Shown here: piece after piece, positions 1 to 8,943 of the stretch
Layout of the letters: the number at the start of each line of letters is the position of its first letter
How positions within the stretch are numbered: position 1 is the first letter of the stretch
DNA from: Modicisalibacter radicis
GTDB taxonomy: Bacteria > Pseudomonadota > Gammaproteobacteria > Pseudomonadales > Halomonadaceae
Direction: 5' to 3'
NCBI RefSeq assembly: GCF_900961225.1
Contig: NZ_CAAHFN010000076.1
Location: forward strand, 186,001 to 250,000
DNA length: 64,000 bases
The notes under the pieces: generated by a model
The model's database searches: none
What the model was told of the DNA's origin: nothing
Seen by the model: only the letters and a program-made list of their open reading frames with translations
Position numbers and translations under genes: made by a program

Positions 1-91
1 CCGGACAGCGAATGCCGGCCCGCGTTCGCGCCTCGGCGCGGCGGAGAATCGGTTTGCGACATCACAGTGTCCTTGAACGAAACGACATGAG

Positions 92-118
92 CCGCCGCTC
101 GCGTCGCGCGAGCGGCGG
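92..118. terminator. Perfect hairpin just after the sugar-binding protein gene
   Basis: A 12-bp perfect stem (CCGCCGCTCGCG / CGCGAGCGGCGG) with a 3-base loop starts 9 bases past the stop codon of the binding-protein gene on the minus strand. There is no T-run, so it is more likely an mRNA-stabilising or partial-termination structure between the binding protein and permease genes expected beyond the left edge than a full terminator. The rest of positions 1-126 shows no gene. Confidence 0.6.
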
Positions 119-126
119 AGGCAGGA

Positions 127-1380
127 TCAGCCCGCGGCGCGAACCGCGCTGGCCAGACGCTCGGCGGCGGTTTCCGCGGTCATCTCGGGATCGTTGAAGA
201 AGTTGGTGATCACGTCGAAGACTGCGCCCTGGACGCTCGCCGACACCGCCATGCCGTGCGCCAGGCTGGGCACCAGGCCGTCGCCTTCGCTCGCTGCATC
301 GAAGGCCTTGCGTGAATCCTTGGCACACGAATCGAAGTCGTCCAGCGGCACGTCGAGCCGCACCGGAATCGAGCCCTTGGTCTTGTTGAAGGTGGCCTGG
401 AAGTCCTTCGACAGGATCAGGCTGGCCAGGTCCAGCTGAGCCTGCTTCTTGCCCGCGTCATCGACCTCGAACATGACGAAGCTGTCGACGTTGTAGGAGA
501 ACATGTGCTCGGTCATCGGCGCCGCTTCGCACAGGTAGTCCTCGCCGGCGGTCAGGCCGGCGGCGGTGAACTCGCCCTTGGCCCAGTCGCCCATGATCTG
601 CATCGCCGCTTCGCCGTTGATGACCATCGAGGTCGCCTGGTTCCAGTCCCTGCCGGCGATATTCTGGTCCATGGTCCCGCGCAGCTTCTTGAAGGTCTTC
701 AGCGACTCGACCATGGTGTCGCTGGTCAGCGCCTCGGGGTCGAGATCGACGAACGCCCGGCGGTAGAACTCCCCGCCACCGATACCCATCATCACTACCT
801 CGAAGACGGTGGCGTCCTGCCACGGCTGGCCGCCGTGCGCCAGCGGGATGAAGCCGGCCTCACGGATCTTCTCGGCGTCGGCGAAGAACTCGTCCCAGGT
901 GGTCGGCAAGCCCTCGATACCCGCCTTGTCGAGCACCTCGGGATTGGCCCATAGCCAGTTGATGCGATGAATGTTGACCGGAACCGCGGCGTAGTGCCCC
1001 TCGACCTTGTCGTCGGCGGCGAGCTGTGGCGTCAGGAAGGAGTCCCAGTTCTCCTGCTCGGCGATCTTGTCGATGTTGCCAAGAAAGCCCATCTCGCCCC
1101 ACTCCTGGATCAGCGGCCCCTTGATCTGGGCCACCGCCGGCGGGTTGCCGGAGATCGCCCGCGACTTGAGCACCGTCATGGCACTGTCGCCGCCGCCGCC
1201 GGCCACGGCGAAATCCTTCCAGGTATGGCCTTTCGCCTCGAGCTTCTGCTTGAGCATGTTGGCGGCCTTGGCTTCCCCGCCGGAAGTCCACCAGTGCAGG
1301 ACCTCGATTTCGGCGGCCTGGGCCTGCGAGACGGCGGCGGCCAATGCCGCGCCGACGGCCAACGTATGGATCGTTTTCAT
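127..1380 (-). CDS. gtsA: Sugar ABC transporter substrate-binding protein (glucose/mannose type)
   Basis: Periplasmic binding protein of 417 residues, normal length for the family-1 extracellular solute-binding proteins. It has a signal peptide (Lys, then an Ala-rich core ending AQA-A near residue 23) followed by the family start EIEVLHWWTSGGE. It would capture a monosaccharide, probably glucose, for an inner-membrane ABC importer. ATG at 1380 is preceded by GGAG eight bases upstream. The permease and ATPase genes should lie off the left edge, since this gene reads leftwards. The neighbouring two-component system resembles GtrS/GltR, which controls gtsABCD in Pseudomonas, supporting glucose as substrate. 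The exact sugar is inferred. Confidence 0.85.
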   Translation of the reverse strand: MKTIHTLAVGAALAAAVSQAQAAEIEVLHWWTSGGEAKAANMLKQKLEAKGHTWKDFAVAGGGGDSAMTVLKSRAISGNPPAVAQIKGPLIQEWGEMGFLGNIDKIAEQENWDSFLTPQLAADDKVEGHYAAVPVNIHRINWLWANPEVLDKAGIEGLPTTWDEFFADAEKIREAGFIPLAHGGQPWQDATVFEVVMMGIGGGEFYRRAFVDLDPEALTSDTMVESLKTFKKLRGTMDQNIAGRDWNQATSMVINGEAAMQIMGDWAKGEFTAAGLTAGEDYLCEAAPMTEHMFSYNVDSFVMFEVDDAGKKQAQLDLASLILSKDFQATFNKTKGSIPVRLDVPLDDFDSCAKDSRKAFDAASEGDGLVPSLAHGMAVSASVQGAVFDVITNFFNDPEMTAETAAERLASAVRAAG

Positions 1381-1699
1381 GGCGTGAGACTCCTTGATTG
1401 TTATGCGTTACAGGCACGGACCGACCGCGAGGCAACGGCGCCTCGCCCCTTGCGGAAGCAGCGGGATGGAGTCGATCGGTGCAGCGCGGGCGTGGAATGC
1501 CCTCGACCGGGCGAAGCGCCCGCGACGGATGCCGGGAAGGCGAGAAGCATGGCGGATCCTGCAAGCGTGTCGTTTTGTGATTGTCGTTCGGCGTCCTGGC
1601 GTGACGCCTCCTCAGAGGCTAGCGCATGACAGCGGCGCCGGGGATTACCAATCACTGCAAAGCATTGCCGAATCTTACACCGCTGTAATAAACCCGCTT
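1381..1699. other. Intergenic region upstream of the sugar-binding protein gene
   Basis: 319 bases between the kinase stop and the binding-protein start; it must hold the promoter of the sugar uptake operon. The only clear structure is the inverted repeat TTACA-CCGC-TGTAA at 1675-1688. It lies next to the kinase stop, so it could be either a regulator site or a small hairpin. No open reading frame here looks coding. Confidence 0.4.
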
Positions 1700-3157
1700 T
1701 CAGCAGGGTAACCGCACAACGACCATCAGCCCGCCGGCCGCCGCCTGGTCGAGGCCGATGTCGCCACCATGGGCGCGCGCAATGTGGCGGGCGATCGCCA
1801 ATCCCAGGCCGCTCCCCCCGGTGTGCCGGCTGCGCGACGGTTCGAGGCGCACGAAGGGCTCGAAGACCCGTTCGCGCTGCGCGACGGGGATGCCCGGGCC
1901 GTCATCGCAAATCGTGATCGCGATTGCGTCCGCGCCACGACTCAGCGAGACATCGACGCGTTGCGCGTAGAAAACCGCATTCTCCAGAAGATTGCCCAGG
2001 CAGCGCTTGAGCGCCAGCGGCTTGGCCTCGACCACCCCGGCTCGTCCCCGCACGTCGATCGCGCCGCCGAACAGCGCCAGTTCCTCGGCCAGGGTCGCGA
2101 TCAGCGCATCGAGATCGAGCGGTTCGGCCTGCTCGTGCAGGTCGAGGCCCTTCACCGAAGCCAGCGCGCCCTTGACCAGCTGGTCCATCTCGTCGAGCGT
2201 GCGCACGAAGGCTTCGCGCTGCCGGGAGTCGTCGAGCATCTCGGCGCGCAGCCGCAGCCGGGTGATCGGCGTCTTGAGGTCATGCGAGATCGCCGAAAAC
2301 AGCCGTTCGCGTTCGTCGACCTGCTGGCGGATCCGCTCGCTCATGCGGTTGAACGCGGCGGCGGTATCACGCAATTCCCGCGGGCCCCGCTCGGCCAGGG
2401 GCGGCGACTCGAGATCGTCGCCCAGGCGTCGCGCGGCACGCGCCATCACCGAGAGTGGCCGGGTCAGCCAGCGAATCCCCAGCAGCGACAAGCCGATCAC
2501 GGTCACCAGCACGGCCAGCGAGACGAACAGGCGATCCCCGGAAAGCCAGGCCGGCTCGTCCAGCAGTCCGGCCATCGGCAGCGTGGTCGCCACATACAAC
2601 CAGCTGTTGCCCTCGAGCGGCATCTGTACCACCAGTATCGGCGTCGACAGGGGCGCCATGGCCAGGCTGCGATGCGCCCAGTGCGCCGGCAGCTCGGTCA
2701 GCGGGACCTCGTTGTTGAAGACCCTGAGATCCTCCGGCCGCGAGAAACCGATATACAGCTCCTGGCGCCCCAGTTCCCGCTCCAGCCCTTCGCGCAGATT
2801 GCCGGCGACCAGCTCGCGGGCCCGGCCGCCATCGGTGCGCTCCAGGGCGATACGGTGGTCGTTGACGCTGACGAAGAAGCGCGTGCCGCCCATGTCCCGC
2901 AATTGGTCGAGCACGATGTGTCGATACTCGTAAGGCAGCGAGCGAAAATAGCGCACCGTGGCCGCCAGGCTATCGGCCAGGTTGCGCGACAGGCTGTCCA
3001 GTTGCGCCAGGCGTTGACGATCCTGCTGCCAGCTCCACAGGCCATAACTGGTCACCTGTGCGCCGAGCACGCCGAGCAGCATGATCAGTACGAACCGCCC
3101 GCGCAGGGTGCGGGGACGGAACCAGGCTCTCTCCCCGGCCCGAAGCCTGCCTTTCAC
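1700..3157 (-). CDS. gtrS: Sensor histidine kinase, GtrS-like
   Basis: Inner-membrane sensor kinase of 485 residues that would phosphorylate the response regulator encoded just upstream. Membrane segments lie near residues 20-42 and 205-228 and enclose a periplasmic sensor domain of about 160 residues; a HAMP region follows (230-280). The phospho-acceptor is His292 in SAISHDLKTPITRLRLR. The ATPase domain shows an N box (GNLLENAVFYA), DDGPGIP and GSGLGLAIARHIA. The GTG start at 3157 overlaps the regulator stop codon, showing translational coupling. Position beside a sugar-binding protein suggests carbohydrate-uptake control as for Pseudomonas GtrS/GltR; the ligand is inferred. Confidence 0.8.
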   Translation of the reverse strand: MKGRLRAGERAWFRPRTLRGRFVLIMLLGVLGAQVTSYGLWSWQQDRQRLAQLDSLSRNLADSLAATVRYFRSLPYEYRHIVLDQLRDMGGTRFFVSVNDHRIALERTDGGRARELVAGNLREGLERELGRQELYIGFSRPEDLRVFNNEVPLTELPAHWAHRSLAMAPLSTPILVVQMPLEGNSWLYVATTLPMAGLLDEPAWLSGDRLFVSLAVLVTVIGLSLLGIRWLTRPLSVMARAARRLGDDLESPPLAERGPRELRDTAAAFNRMSERIRQQVDERERLFSAISHDLKTPITRLRLRAEMLDDSRQREAFVRTLDEMDQLVKGALASVKGLDLHEQAEPLDLDALIATLAEELALFGGAIDVRGRAGVVEAKPLALKRCLGNLLENAVFYAQRVDVSLSRGADAIAITICDDGPGIPVAQRERVFEPFVRLEPSRSRHTGGSGLGLAIARHIARAHGGDIGLDQAAAGGLMVVVRLPC

Positions 3158-3867
3158 CCCAGCGTTTCCACCGGCGCGGCGAGCACGTAGCCCGCCCCGC
3201 GCACGGTACGGATAAGCTGCGAATGCTGGGCATCCTCACCGAGACGCTGGCGCAACCGGCAGATGTGCACGTCGATCGAGCGATCCAGCGGCGGCGCTCG
3301 CCGGCCGCGGCTCAGATCGTAGAGCTGCTCGCGGGACAGTACCTGCTCGGGATGGTCGAGAAAGACCCGCAACAACAGGTAATCGGCGCCGGACAGCGCG
3401 CTGCGCTGGCCATCATGGTCGACCAGTTCGCGGGTGATGCGATCCAGCCGCCAGCTGCCGAAACGCACCATCCGGGCCGATTCCGCCGGCGCCACGCGAA
3501 CGCGGCGCAGCACGGCCTTGATGCGCGCCAGCAACTCACGCGGATTGAAGGGCTTCGCCAGGTAATCGTCGGCGCCCAGTTCCAGGCCGAGAATCCGATC
3601 GGTCTCGTCGGCGCTGGCGGTAAGCATGATGATGGGCACGTCACTGGTACGACGCAGATCCCGGCACAACGACAGGCCGTCCTCGCCGGGCATCATGATG
3701 TCCAGGACCAGCAGATCCGGCTTCTCCCGCCGCAACAGGGCGTACAGCGCGTCGCCATCTTCGGCGAGCAGCACGCGATAGCCCTGCCGCTCCAGGTAAT
3801 CCTGGAGCAGCTCGCGTATCTCGAGATCGTCGTCGACCACGACAACGGTCGAGGCATGCATCGTCAT
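3154..3867 (-). CDS. gltR: OmpR-family response regulator, GltR-like
   Basis: Two-domain regulator of 237 residues. The receiver domain (about 7-120) has the acidic cluster VDDD, phospho-acceptor Asp56 in LVLDIMMPGEDG, and Lys in the AKPF motif. The C-terminal winged helix (about 135-232) ends in the typical RTVRGAGYVL. ATG at 3867 is chosen because the receiver fold begins five residues later; the reading frame stays open about 80 codons upstream but that part is Arg/Pro-rich and unlike any receiver. It overlaps the kinase gene by 4 bases and should be its partner, likely acting on the sugar transporter promoter. Confidence 0.85.
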   Translation of the reverse strand: MTMHASTVVVVDDDLEIRELLQDYLERQGYRVLLAEDGDALYALLRREKPDLLVLDIMMPGEDGLSLCRDLRRTSDVPIIMLTASADETDRILGLELGADDYLAKPFNPRELLARIKAVLRRVRVAPAESARMVRFGSWRLDRITRELVDHDGQRSALSGADYLLLRVFLDHPEQVLSREQLYDLSRGRRAPPLDRSIDVHICRLRQRLGEDAQHSQLIRTVRGAGYVLAAPVETLG

Positions 3868-4018
3868 GGTGATGGGTTTCCTGCGACGGCCGGCGATGAG
3901 CGGTGTTGTTATCGATGCGTTACGAAGAGCGATCATGCGGCGCGGCACCGGGGGCTTCAAGCCTGGCGGGACAAAGCTCGACCAAAGTGCAACCCCCGGC
4001 GGCCCCGCCGCGCCCTGT

Positions 4019-5215
4019 TCAGGCCTCGACCAGCTCCCTGACCTTGGCAACCACGTGCGCGCCGATGGGAAGCGCCGATGTCGCGGCCGGCGAAGGGGCA
4101 TTGCAGACATTGACGGTACGCTTGGTGTTGACGAAGCGAAAATCGTCGATCAGCTTGCCATCGTCGGAAACCGCCTGGGCACGCACCCCGGCCGGATGCG
4201 GCTGAAGATCGTCGCGGGTCAGGCCCGGACAGTACTTGCGCACTTCCTTCAGATAGCCCTTCTTGAACAGCGAATTCTTCATCTCGATCATCCCGGGACG
4301 CAGATTGGCCATGAGCACCTTGAGCACGCCGGGATTGGCGAGCATCGTCAGGCTGTCGCGCAGCGATACGTCGCGCTTGTGATAACCCTCGCGCTTGAAG
4401 GCCAGCACCGCGTTGGGCCCCACCGTGACGCTGCCATCGATCATGCGTGTGAGATGAACGCCGAGAAACGGCATCGACGGATCGGGGATCGGATAGATCA
4501 GATGATTGACGATATCGTCATGGGCCGCGGGCAGCCGGTAGTACTCGCCGCGAAACGGGCAGATCGTGAACCCCGGCCTGACACCGAGCATGCGCACCAC
4601 GCGATCGGCCATCAGCCCGGCACAGGAGATCAACCGGCGTGTGGTGAAACTCCCCCGGGAGGTCTCGACCACGACCTCCTCGCGACGCTCTTCGAGCCCG
4701 GTCACCGCCGTCGACAGGCGGATCTCGCCTCCGGCCGCTTCGAAGCGCCTGCCCATGGCCATCGCCACCTGCGCGTAATCGACGATGCCGCTGGACGGCA
4801 CAAAGATGCCGCCGACGCCGGTGATGTTGGGCTCCCGCTCGCGCAGCGCCTCGGCCGACAGCCACTCCCGCTCCAGGCCGTTGGCCGCGGTGCGCTCCCA
4901 CAACGCCTGCATGCGCTGCATCTCGAGTTCGTTGGTCGCCACCAGCAGCTTGCCGCATACCTCGAAGGGAATGGCGTGCTCCGCGCAGAACGCCTTGGTC
5001 GCGCGATTGCCCTCCAGGCAGAAACGCGCCTTGTGGCTGCCCGGCGTGTAATAGACACCGGCATGGATGACGCCGCTGTTGTGGCCGGTCTGGTGCCGCG
5101 CCGGACCGCTCTCCTTCTCGATCAGCAGCATGCGTCGATCGGGATAGGCCTCTTTCAACTGCATCGCGGTGGAAAGGCCCAGGATACCGCCGCCGATGAT
5201 GATGAAATCGTACAC
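4019..5215 (-). CDS. lhgO: L-2-hydroxyglutarate oxidase/dehydrogenase
   Basis: FAD-dependent membrane-associated enzyme of 398 residues that oxidises L-2-hydroxyglutarate to 2-oxoglutarate, passing electrons to the quinone pool. The N-terminus carries the dinucleotide-binding motif IIGGGILGLSTA, followed by the family-typical HQTGHNSGVIHAGVYY. The GTG start at 5215 has AGAGG six bases upstream; the protein begins right at the beta strand of the FAD fold. It stands alone, without the CsiD/GlaH hydroxylase that accompanies it in glutarate operons, so it may serve metabolite repair. It sits 151 bases upstream of the response regulator on the same strand. Confidence 0.88.
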   Translation of the reverse strand: MYDFIIIGGGILGLSTAMQLKEAYPDRRMLLIEKESGPARHQTGHNSGVIHAGVYYTPGSHKARFCLEGNRATKAFCAEHAIPFEVCGKLLVATNELEMQRMQALWERTAANGLEREWLSAEALREREPNITGVGGIFVPSSGIVDYAQVAMAMGRRFEAAGGEIRLSTAVTGLEERREEVVVETSRGSFTTRRLISCAGLMADRVVRMLGVRPGFTICPFRGEYYRLPAAHDDIVNHLIYPIPDPSMPFLGVHLTRMIDGSVTVGPNAVLAFKREGYHKRDVSLRDSLTMLANPGVLKVLMANLRPGMIEMKNSLFKKGYLKEVRKYCPGLTRDDLQPHPAGVRAQAVSDDGKLIDDFRFVNTKRTVNVCNAPSPAATSALPIGAHVVAKVRELVEA

Positions 5216-5412
5216 GTGCGCCTCTAGGTCGGTTCAAACCATGACGAATCGAATCGTCAGTCGTAGCGAGTCTATCCTATCAGCGACGGCGAGCGGTCCT
5301 GTTGCATCGATCTGATCCCCGGCTCGCTCGATCCCGCCGGTGATCGAACTTGAAAAAATCCGCCACGGCGGCCACACAGGAATCATCCATGCACTTCAGG
5401 AGGTAGCCGGTC

Positions 5413-5961
5413 ATGCCATCCACCGCCTTGCTGCTCGTCGACATCCAGAACGATTTCTGCGCCGGCGGCACGCTGGCCGTGCCCGACGCCGAGACCATCA
5501 TGCCGGTCGTCAACCGGTGGATCGAACGCGCTCGCCAGGCGGGCTGGCCGATCATCGCCAGCCGCGACTGGCACCCCCGGGAGCACTGCAGCTTCGCCGC
5601 CCAGGGCGGTGACTGGCCGGAGCACTGCGTTCAGGACACGCCCGGCGCCGGATACCATGCCACCCTGCAACTGCCGGACGAGGCGATCCGCGTCAGCAAG
5701 GGCTGCGCTTTCGATCGCGACAACTATTCGGCCTTCCAGGGAACGGGGCTGGCCAGCTACCTGCAGCGTCACGGCATCACGTCGCTCAAGGTGGCCGGCC
5801 TGGCCCTGGATGTGTGCGTTCAGGCCACCGTCCGGGAAGCCCGCGAGCACGGCTTCGAGGTGACGCTGATCGCCGCCGGCACCCGCGCGGTGGAGCCCGA
5901 GCACGCCGCAGCCTGCAAGGAGGCGCTGCGCGACCTGGGGGCGACGATCGATGAGTCGTGA
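5413..5961 (+). CDS. pncA: Nicotinamidase/pyrazinamidase
   Basis: Cytoplasmic amidohydrolase of 182 residues that converts nicotinamide to nicotinate in NAD salvage. The cysteine-hydrolase triad is visible as Asp10 (LLVDIQNDF), Lys96 (VSKG) and Cys135 (GLALDVCVQAT); the metal ligands are Asp52 and His54 (SRDWHP) and probably His71. A strong AGGAGG lies nine bases before the ATG. It is transcribed divergently from lhgO and is not obviously linked in function to its neighbours. Confidence 0.92.
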   Translation: MPSTALLLVDIQNDFCAGGTLAVPDAETIMPVVNRWIERARQAGWPIIASRDWHPREHCSFAAQGGDWPEHCVQDTPGAGYHATLQLPDEAIRVSKGCAFDRDNYSAFQGTGLASYLQRHGITSLKVAGLALDVCVQATVREAREHGFEVTLIAAGTRAVEPEHAAACKEALRDLGATIDES

Positions 5962-6100
5962 AGGCATGGGCCGCTCGTTCGAGCCCCTGAAGCGCCCCAA
6001 TACTGGCGCTGGATGCCCCGGCGCCCCAGAGCCCGCTTGACTTTATTCGGCGCTATCACGACGATTGCCGCTTCCTTTGCAAGCTCGTCGAGCGAAATCC

Positions 6101-6820
6101 ATGCCCCTTCATCGAGTCAGCCTGGACGGCGTGCCGCGTTGGTACCTGATACGCGATCTCGCCTCGTTGCCGACACGGGCCTCCCTGAGCCACCCGCCGG
6201 CGATGGCCACGCTCGAAAGGATCGGCAGCAGCGCCTTCTATCTCGATGAAACCGGCGGTTCGCTCTACAAGCTGGTCCGCGACAAATACGACTGGCGCCA
6301 GCAGAGCGCAAAGTGGCTGTTCCGCGATCTTCTGGACAAGCGTCTCTCCGGCCGCTCTGCAGCGGCGCGCGAATACCGCAGCAACCGCATCATTCGCCGC
6401 GCCGGCCTGAGGACCATCGCTTGCAGGGCCTACGGGGTGGCGGTGAACCCCGGCAATCCACTGGGTTCGCTGTATGTCATGGAATATCTCGACGGCGCCC
6501 GTTCGGGAGAGCGCCACTTCCTTGAACAGGACGAGGCCGGGCGGCGCGATTTTCTGCGCCGCATGTGCGATGAAGCCCTTCGCCTGATCGCGCACGGCTA
6601 TGTCCATCGCGACTTTCATTTCGGCAATGTGCTGGTCGACGCCCAGGGTGAACTGATCTGGATCGACACCCATGTTCGGCGACTCCCGCGGGCCCTCGCC
6701 CGTCGCCAGGCCTGCCTCGAGGCAATGCTCAGCCCGACCAAGCTACAGGGCGAGACGTACCGCCAGCTCGCCCACGAGCATATCCGCGGTGCACTGACAA
6801 CTACCAAGGGTTATAGATGA
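6101..6820 (+). CDS. Lipopolysaccharide-kinase-like (Kdo/InaA-type) protein
   Basis: A 239-residue protein with a minimal eukaryotic-like kinase fold: a Lys in LYKLVR near residue 57, a catalytic loop HRDFHFGNVL (His169, Asp171, Asn176) and the metal-binding Asp189 in IWIDTH. This pattern is seen in LPS core kinases (WaaP, KdkA, InaA groups), which phosphorylate core sugars on the cytoplasmic face. ATG at 6101 is preferred over a TTG 12 codons earlier. Its stop overlaps the glycosyltransferase start (ATGA), so the two are coupled and probably modify the same glycan. The acceptor sugar is unknown. Confidence 0.65.
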   Translation: MPLHRVSLDGVPRWYLIRDLASLPTRASLSHPPAMATLERIGSSAFYLDETGGSLYKLVRDKYDWRQQSAKWLFRDLLDKRLSGRSAAAREYRSNRIIRRAGLRTIACRAYGVAVNPGNPLGSLYVMEYLDGARSGERHFLEQDEAGRRDFLRRMCDEALRLIAHGYVHRDFHFGNVLVDAQGELIWIDTHVRRLPRALARRQACLEAMLSPTKLQGETYRQLAHEHIRGALTTTKGYR

Positions 6821-7887
6821 CCGCCAAACGCTTCGCCTTCGTCATCGAGGATCTCTACGGGGGTGGCGCCGAGAAATCGCTGCTCTATACCGCCGACGGG
6901 CTGCGCCAGCGCGGCAATCGGGTCAAGGTCTTCATCCTGCGCGACCGGATCGAGCATCGCATCCCCGAAGGGCTGGAGATCGTCGATCTCGAGGCCGTCA
7001 ACCGCTTCACCAAGCTGTTCTCCAACCCGCTGGTCGAGCGATGGCAGGCAGGTCGCATCGCTCGTGCCCTGGACACCTTCGCCCCGGACGTGATCATTTC
7101 CTGCTCCTGCGACAAGATCACCCGCCACCTGCGCTATCCGAACCTGCACTTCTGGATCAAGAGCGACATCTCGGCCAAGTTCAGCGACCCCAAGCAGCGC
7201 GCCAAGGCCTTCGCCAAGGTTCACCGCTTCTATACCGGGCGCAAGGTCATCGCCGTCTCCCAGGGCGTGAAGGACAATCTCGTCGAGGTCATCGGCCTCG
7301 AGGCCGACGAGATACGCGCGATCTACAATCCCTACGAGCAGGAACCGTTTTTGGCGATGGCCGACGAGCCGGCGGCCCTGCCCGAAGGCGACTACCTCAT
7401 CAACGTCGGTACCTACGAGCCGCGCAAGCGTCACGACCGGCTATTGCGCGCCTACAAGGCCAGCGGCGTGAGCACGCCGCTGATGCTGCTTGGCAAGGGC
7501 AAGGGCGATCAGGAAACGCGTCTGCGAGCCCTGATCGACGAGCTCGGCCTCGCCGGGCGGGTCATCCTGCCCGGCTACCAGACCAACCCCTACCCGTTCA
7601 TCCGCCACGCCAAGGCGCTGGTGCTGAGCTCGGATTCCGAGGGGCTGCCCCGGGCGCTGATCGAGGCACTACTGCTGGGCACGCCGGTGGTCAGCGTCGA
7701 TTGCCCGTCCGGCCCCCGCGAGATCCTGCGCGGCACACTGGCGCCTTTTCTGGTGCCGAGGGAGGACGAGGCCGCGCTCGCCGAAGCCATCGCCGCCATG
7801 GACGCCGCCCCGATCGAAGTCACCGAAGCGCACTACCGGCCCTTTCTCAAGCAGACCGTGCTGCCGCAGTTCGAGGCGCTCGAGTGA
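6817..7887 (+). CDS. GT4-family glycosyltransferase
   Basis: A 356-residue GT-B fold retaining glycosyltransferase. The N-terminal half has EDLYGGGAEKSLL, the acceptor-side glycine-rich loop of family 4. The C-terminal half has NVGTYEPRKRHDRLL and the donor-binding E-x7-E region SEGLPRALIEALLLGTPVV. It would transfer a nucleotide-activated sugar onto LPS core or another surface glycan. It is coupled by a 4-base overlap to the upstream kinase-like gene. Only 51 bases separate its end from the convergent sulfolactate operon. Donor and acceptor cannot be read from sequence. Confidence 0.8.
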   Translation: MTAKRFAFVIEDLYGGGAEKSLLYTADGLRQRGNRVKVFILRDRIEHRIPEGLEIVDLEAVNRFTKLFSNPLVERWQAGRIARALDTFAPDVIISCSCDKITRHLRYPNLHFWIKSDISAKFSDPKQRAKAFAKVHRFYTGRKVIAVSQGVKDNLVEVIGLEADEIRAIYNPYEQEPFLAMADEPAALPEGDYLINVGTYEPRKRHDRLLRAYKASGVSTPLMLLGKGKGDQETRLRALIDELGLAGRVILPGYQTNPYPFIRHAKALVLSSDSEGLPRALIEALLLGTPVVSVDCPSGPREILRGTLAPFLVPREDEAALAEAIAAMDAAPIEVTEAHYRPFLKQTVLPQFEALE

Positions 7888-7938
7888 TCCGTGCCCTTTC
7901 ACACCGCGCCCCAGCGCGGCCGGCATGCCTGCGGCGGT

Positions 7939-8943
7939 TCATGAGGGCGCCGCCGCCTGGGCGGATGCCCTCAGTTCCGCGATCAGCGCGTCGGGCAGCT
8001 CCAGCGTTTCGGCGGCCGCGGCGCGGGTGGCAAAGCGTCGCGTGCCCGGCAACCGCACGCCGGGCTGGGCCAGCATTTCGCTGAACAGGGCTTCGGCGTG
8101 GTCAAGATACCCCTCGCCAAACCGGCTCGGATCGAACACCAGCAACAGATGCGCCACGCTGGGCGGCTCGCCCTCGGCCTCGAAGAACGAGCCGGCCTGG
8201 AAGCCGAAGTGACTGCCGGTCAGCCCGGCGGTCAGCAGTTCCACCATCAGCGCCAGCGAAGCGCCCTTGGCATCGCCGGCCGGCACCATGCTGCCGGCAA
8301 TGGCCGCTTCGGCGTCGGTGGTGGGACGCCCCTCGAGATCAAGCGCCCAGCCCTCGGGAATCGGCTCGCCCGCTGTCCTGGCCAGCATCACCTTGCCGCG
8401 CGCCACCTTCGACAGCGACAGGTCGATGACCAGGGGCTCGGCGTTCGCCCGCGGCGCGGCAAAGGCGATGGGGTTGGTGCCGTAGAGCGGACGATTGCCG
8501 CCCCAGGGGGCCATCGCCGAGGGCGCGTTGCTGAAGGCCATCGCCATCAGCCCCTCGCGGGCCAGTCTCTCCACCGGATAGCCGGCCACCCCGAAGTGGT
8601 GCGAGCGGGAGATCGCCACGGCGACCATGCCCAGCTCGCGCGCCAGCGGTATGGCACTTTCCACGCCCCGGGCGATCGCCGGGAAGGCCAGCCCGTGCCG
8701 GGCGTCGATCCGGATCACCGAGCCCTCGATGGCGCTGCTGGCCCGCGCACCGGCATCGATCTTGCCGCTGCGCGCCTGGTCCAGGTAGAACGGCAGCCGC
8801 GACAGCCCATGCGAAGCCAGGCCGTCGCGGTCGGCCATCACCAGGGCGTCAGCCGTGACCTCGGCTTCCCAGTTGGGCACCCCGACCGCGGTCAGCGCGG
8901 CGATCGCCAGCGCATGGGCCTTGTCGATCGACACAACGGTCAT
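7939..8943 (-). CDS. comC: (R)-sulfolactate dehydrogenase (malate/L-lactate dehydrogenase family)
   Basis: Cytoplasmic NAD(P)-dependent oxidoreductase of 334 residues from the LDH2/malate dehydrogenase family. Family features are DGLASHGLSRLPFYL near residues 40-54, the catalytic His in SRSHHFGVAGYPVE (115-116) and the substrate loop AMAPWGGNRPLYGTNPIAFA. Next to slcC and suyAB it most likely reduces sulfopyruvate to (R)-sulfolactate, the enantiomer cleaved by SuyAB. ATG at 8943 overlaps the slcC stop by 4 bases. It is the last gene of the operon. Without context the same family would be called malate or ureidoglycolate dehydrogenase. Confidence 0.8.
   Translation of the reverse strand: MTVVSIDKAHALAIAALTAVGVPNWEAEVTADALVMADRDGLASHGLSRLPFYLDQARSGKIDAGARASSAIEGSVIRIDARHGLAFPAIARGVESAIPLARELGMVAVAISRSHHFGVAGYPVERLAREGLMAMAFSNAPSAMAPWGGNRPLYGTNPIAFAAPRANAEPLVIDLSLSKVARGKVMLARTAGEPIPEGWALDLEGRPTTDAEAAIAGSMVPAGDAKGASLALMVELLTAGLTGSHFGFQAGSFFEAEGEPPSVAHLLLVFDPSRFGEGYLDHAEALFSEMLAQPGVRLPGTRRFATRAAAAETLELPDALIAELRASAQAAAPS

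Noticed and set aside
1675..1688. TTACACCGCTGTAA dyad as a regulator site for the sugar operon
   Set aside because: It lies almost 300 bases from the gene it would control and next to the kinase stop; too short and far to call an operator.
1769..3190. Long plus-strand open frame (473 codons) opposite the sensor kinase
   Set aside because: It mirrors the kinase gene in antisense; such long shadows are common in high-GC DNA, and the sequence shows Arg/Gln-rich composition without domains.
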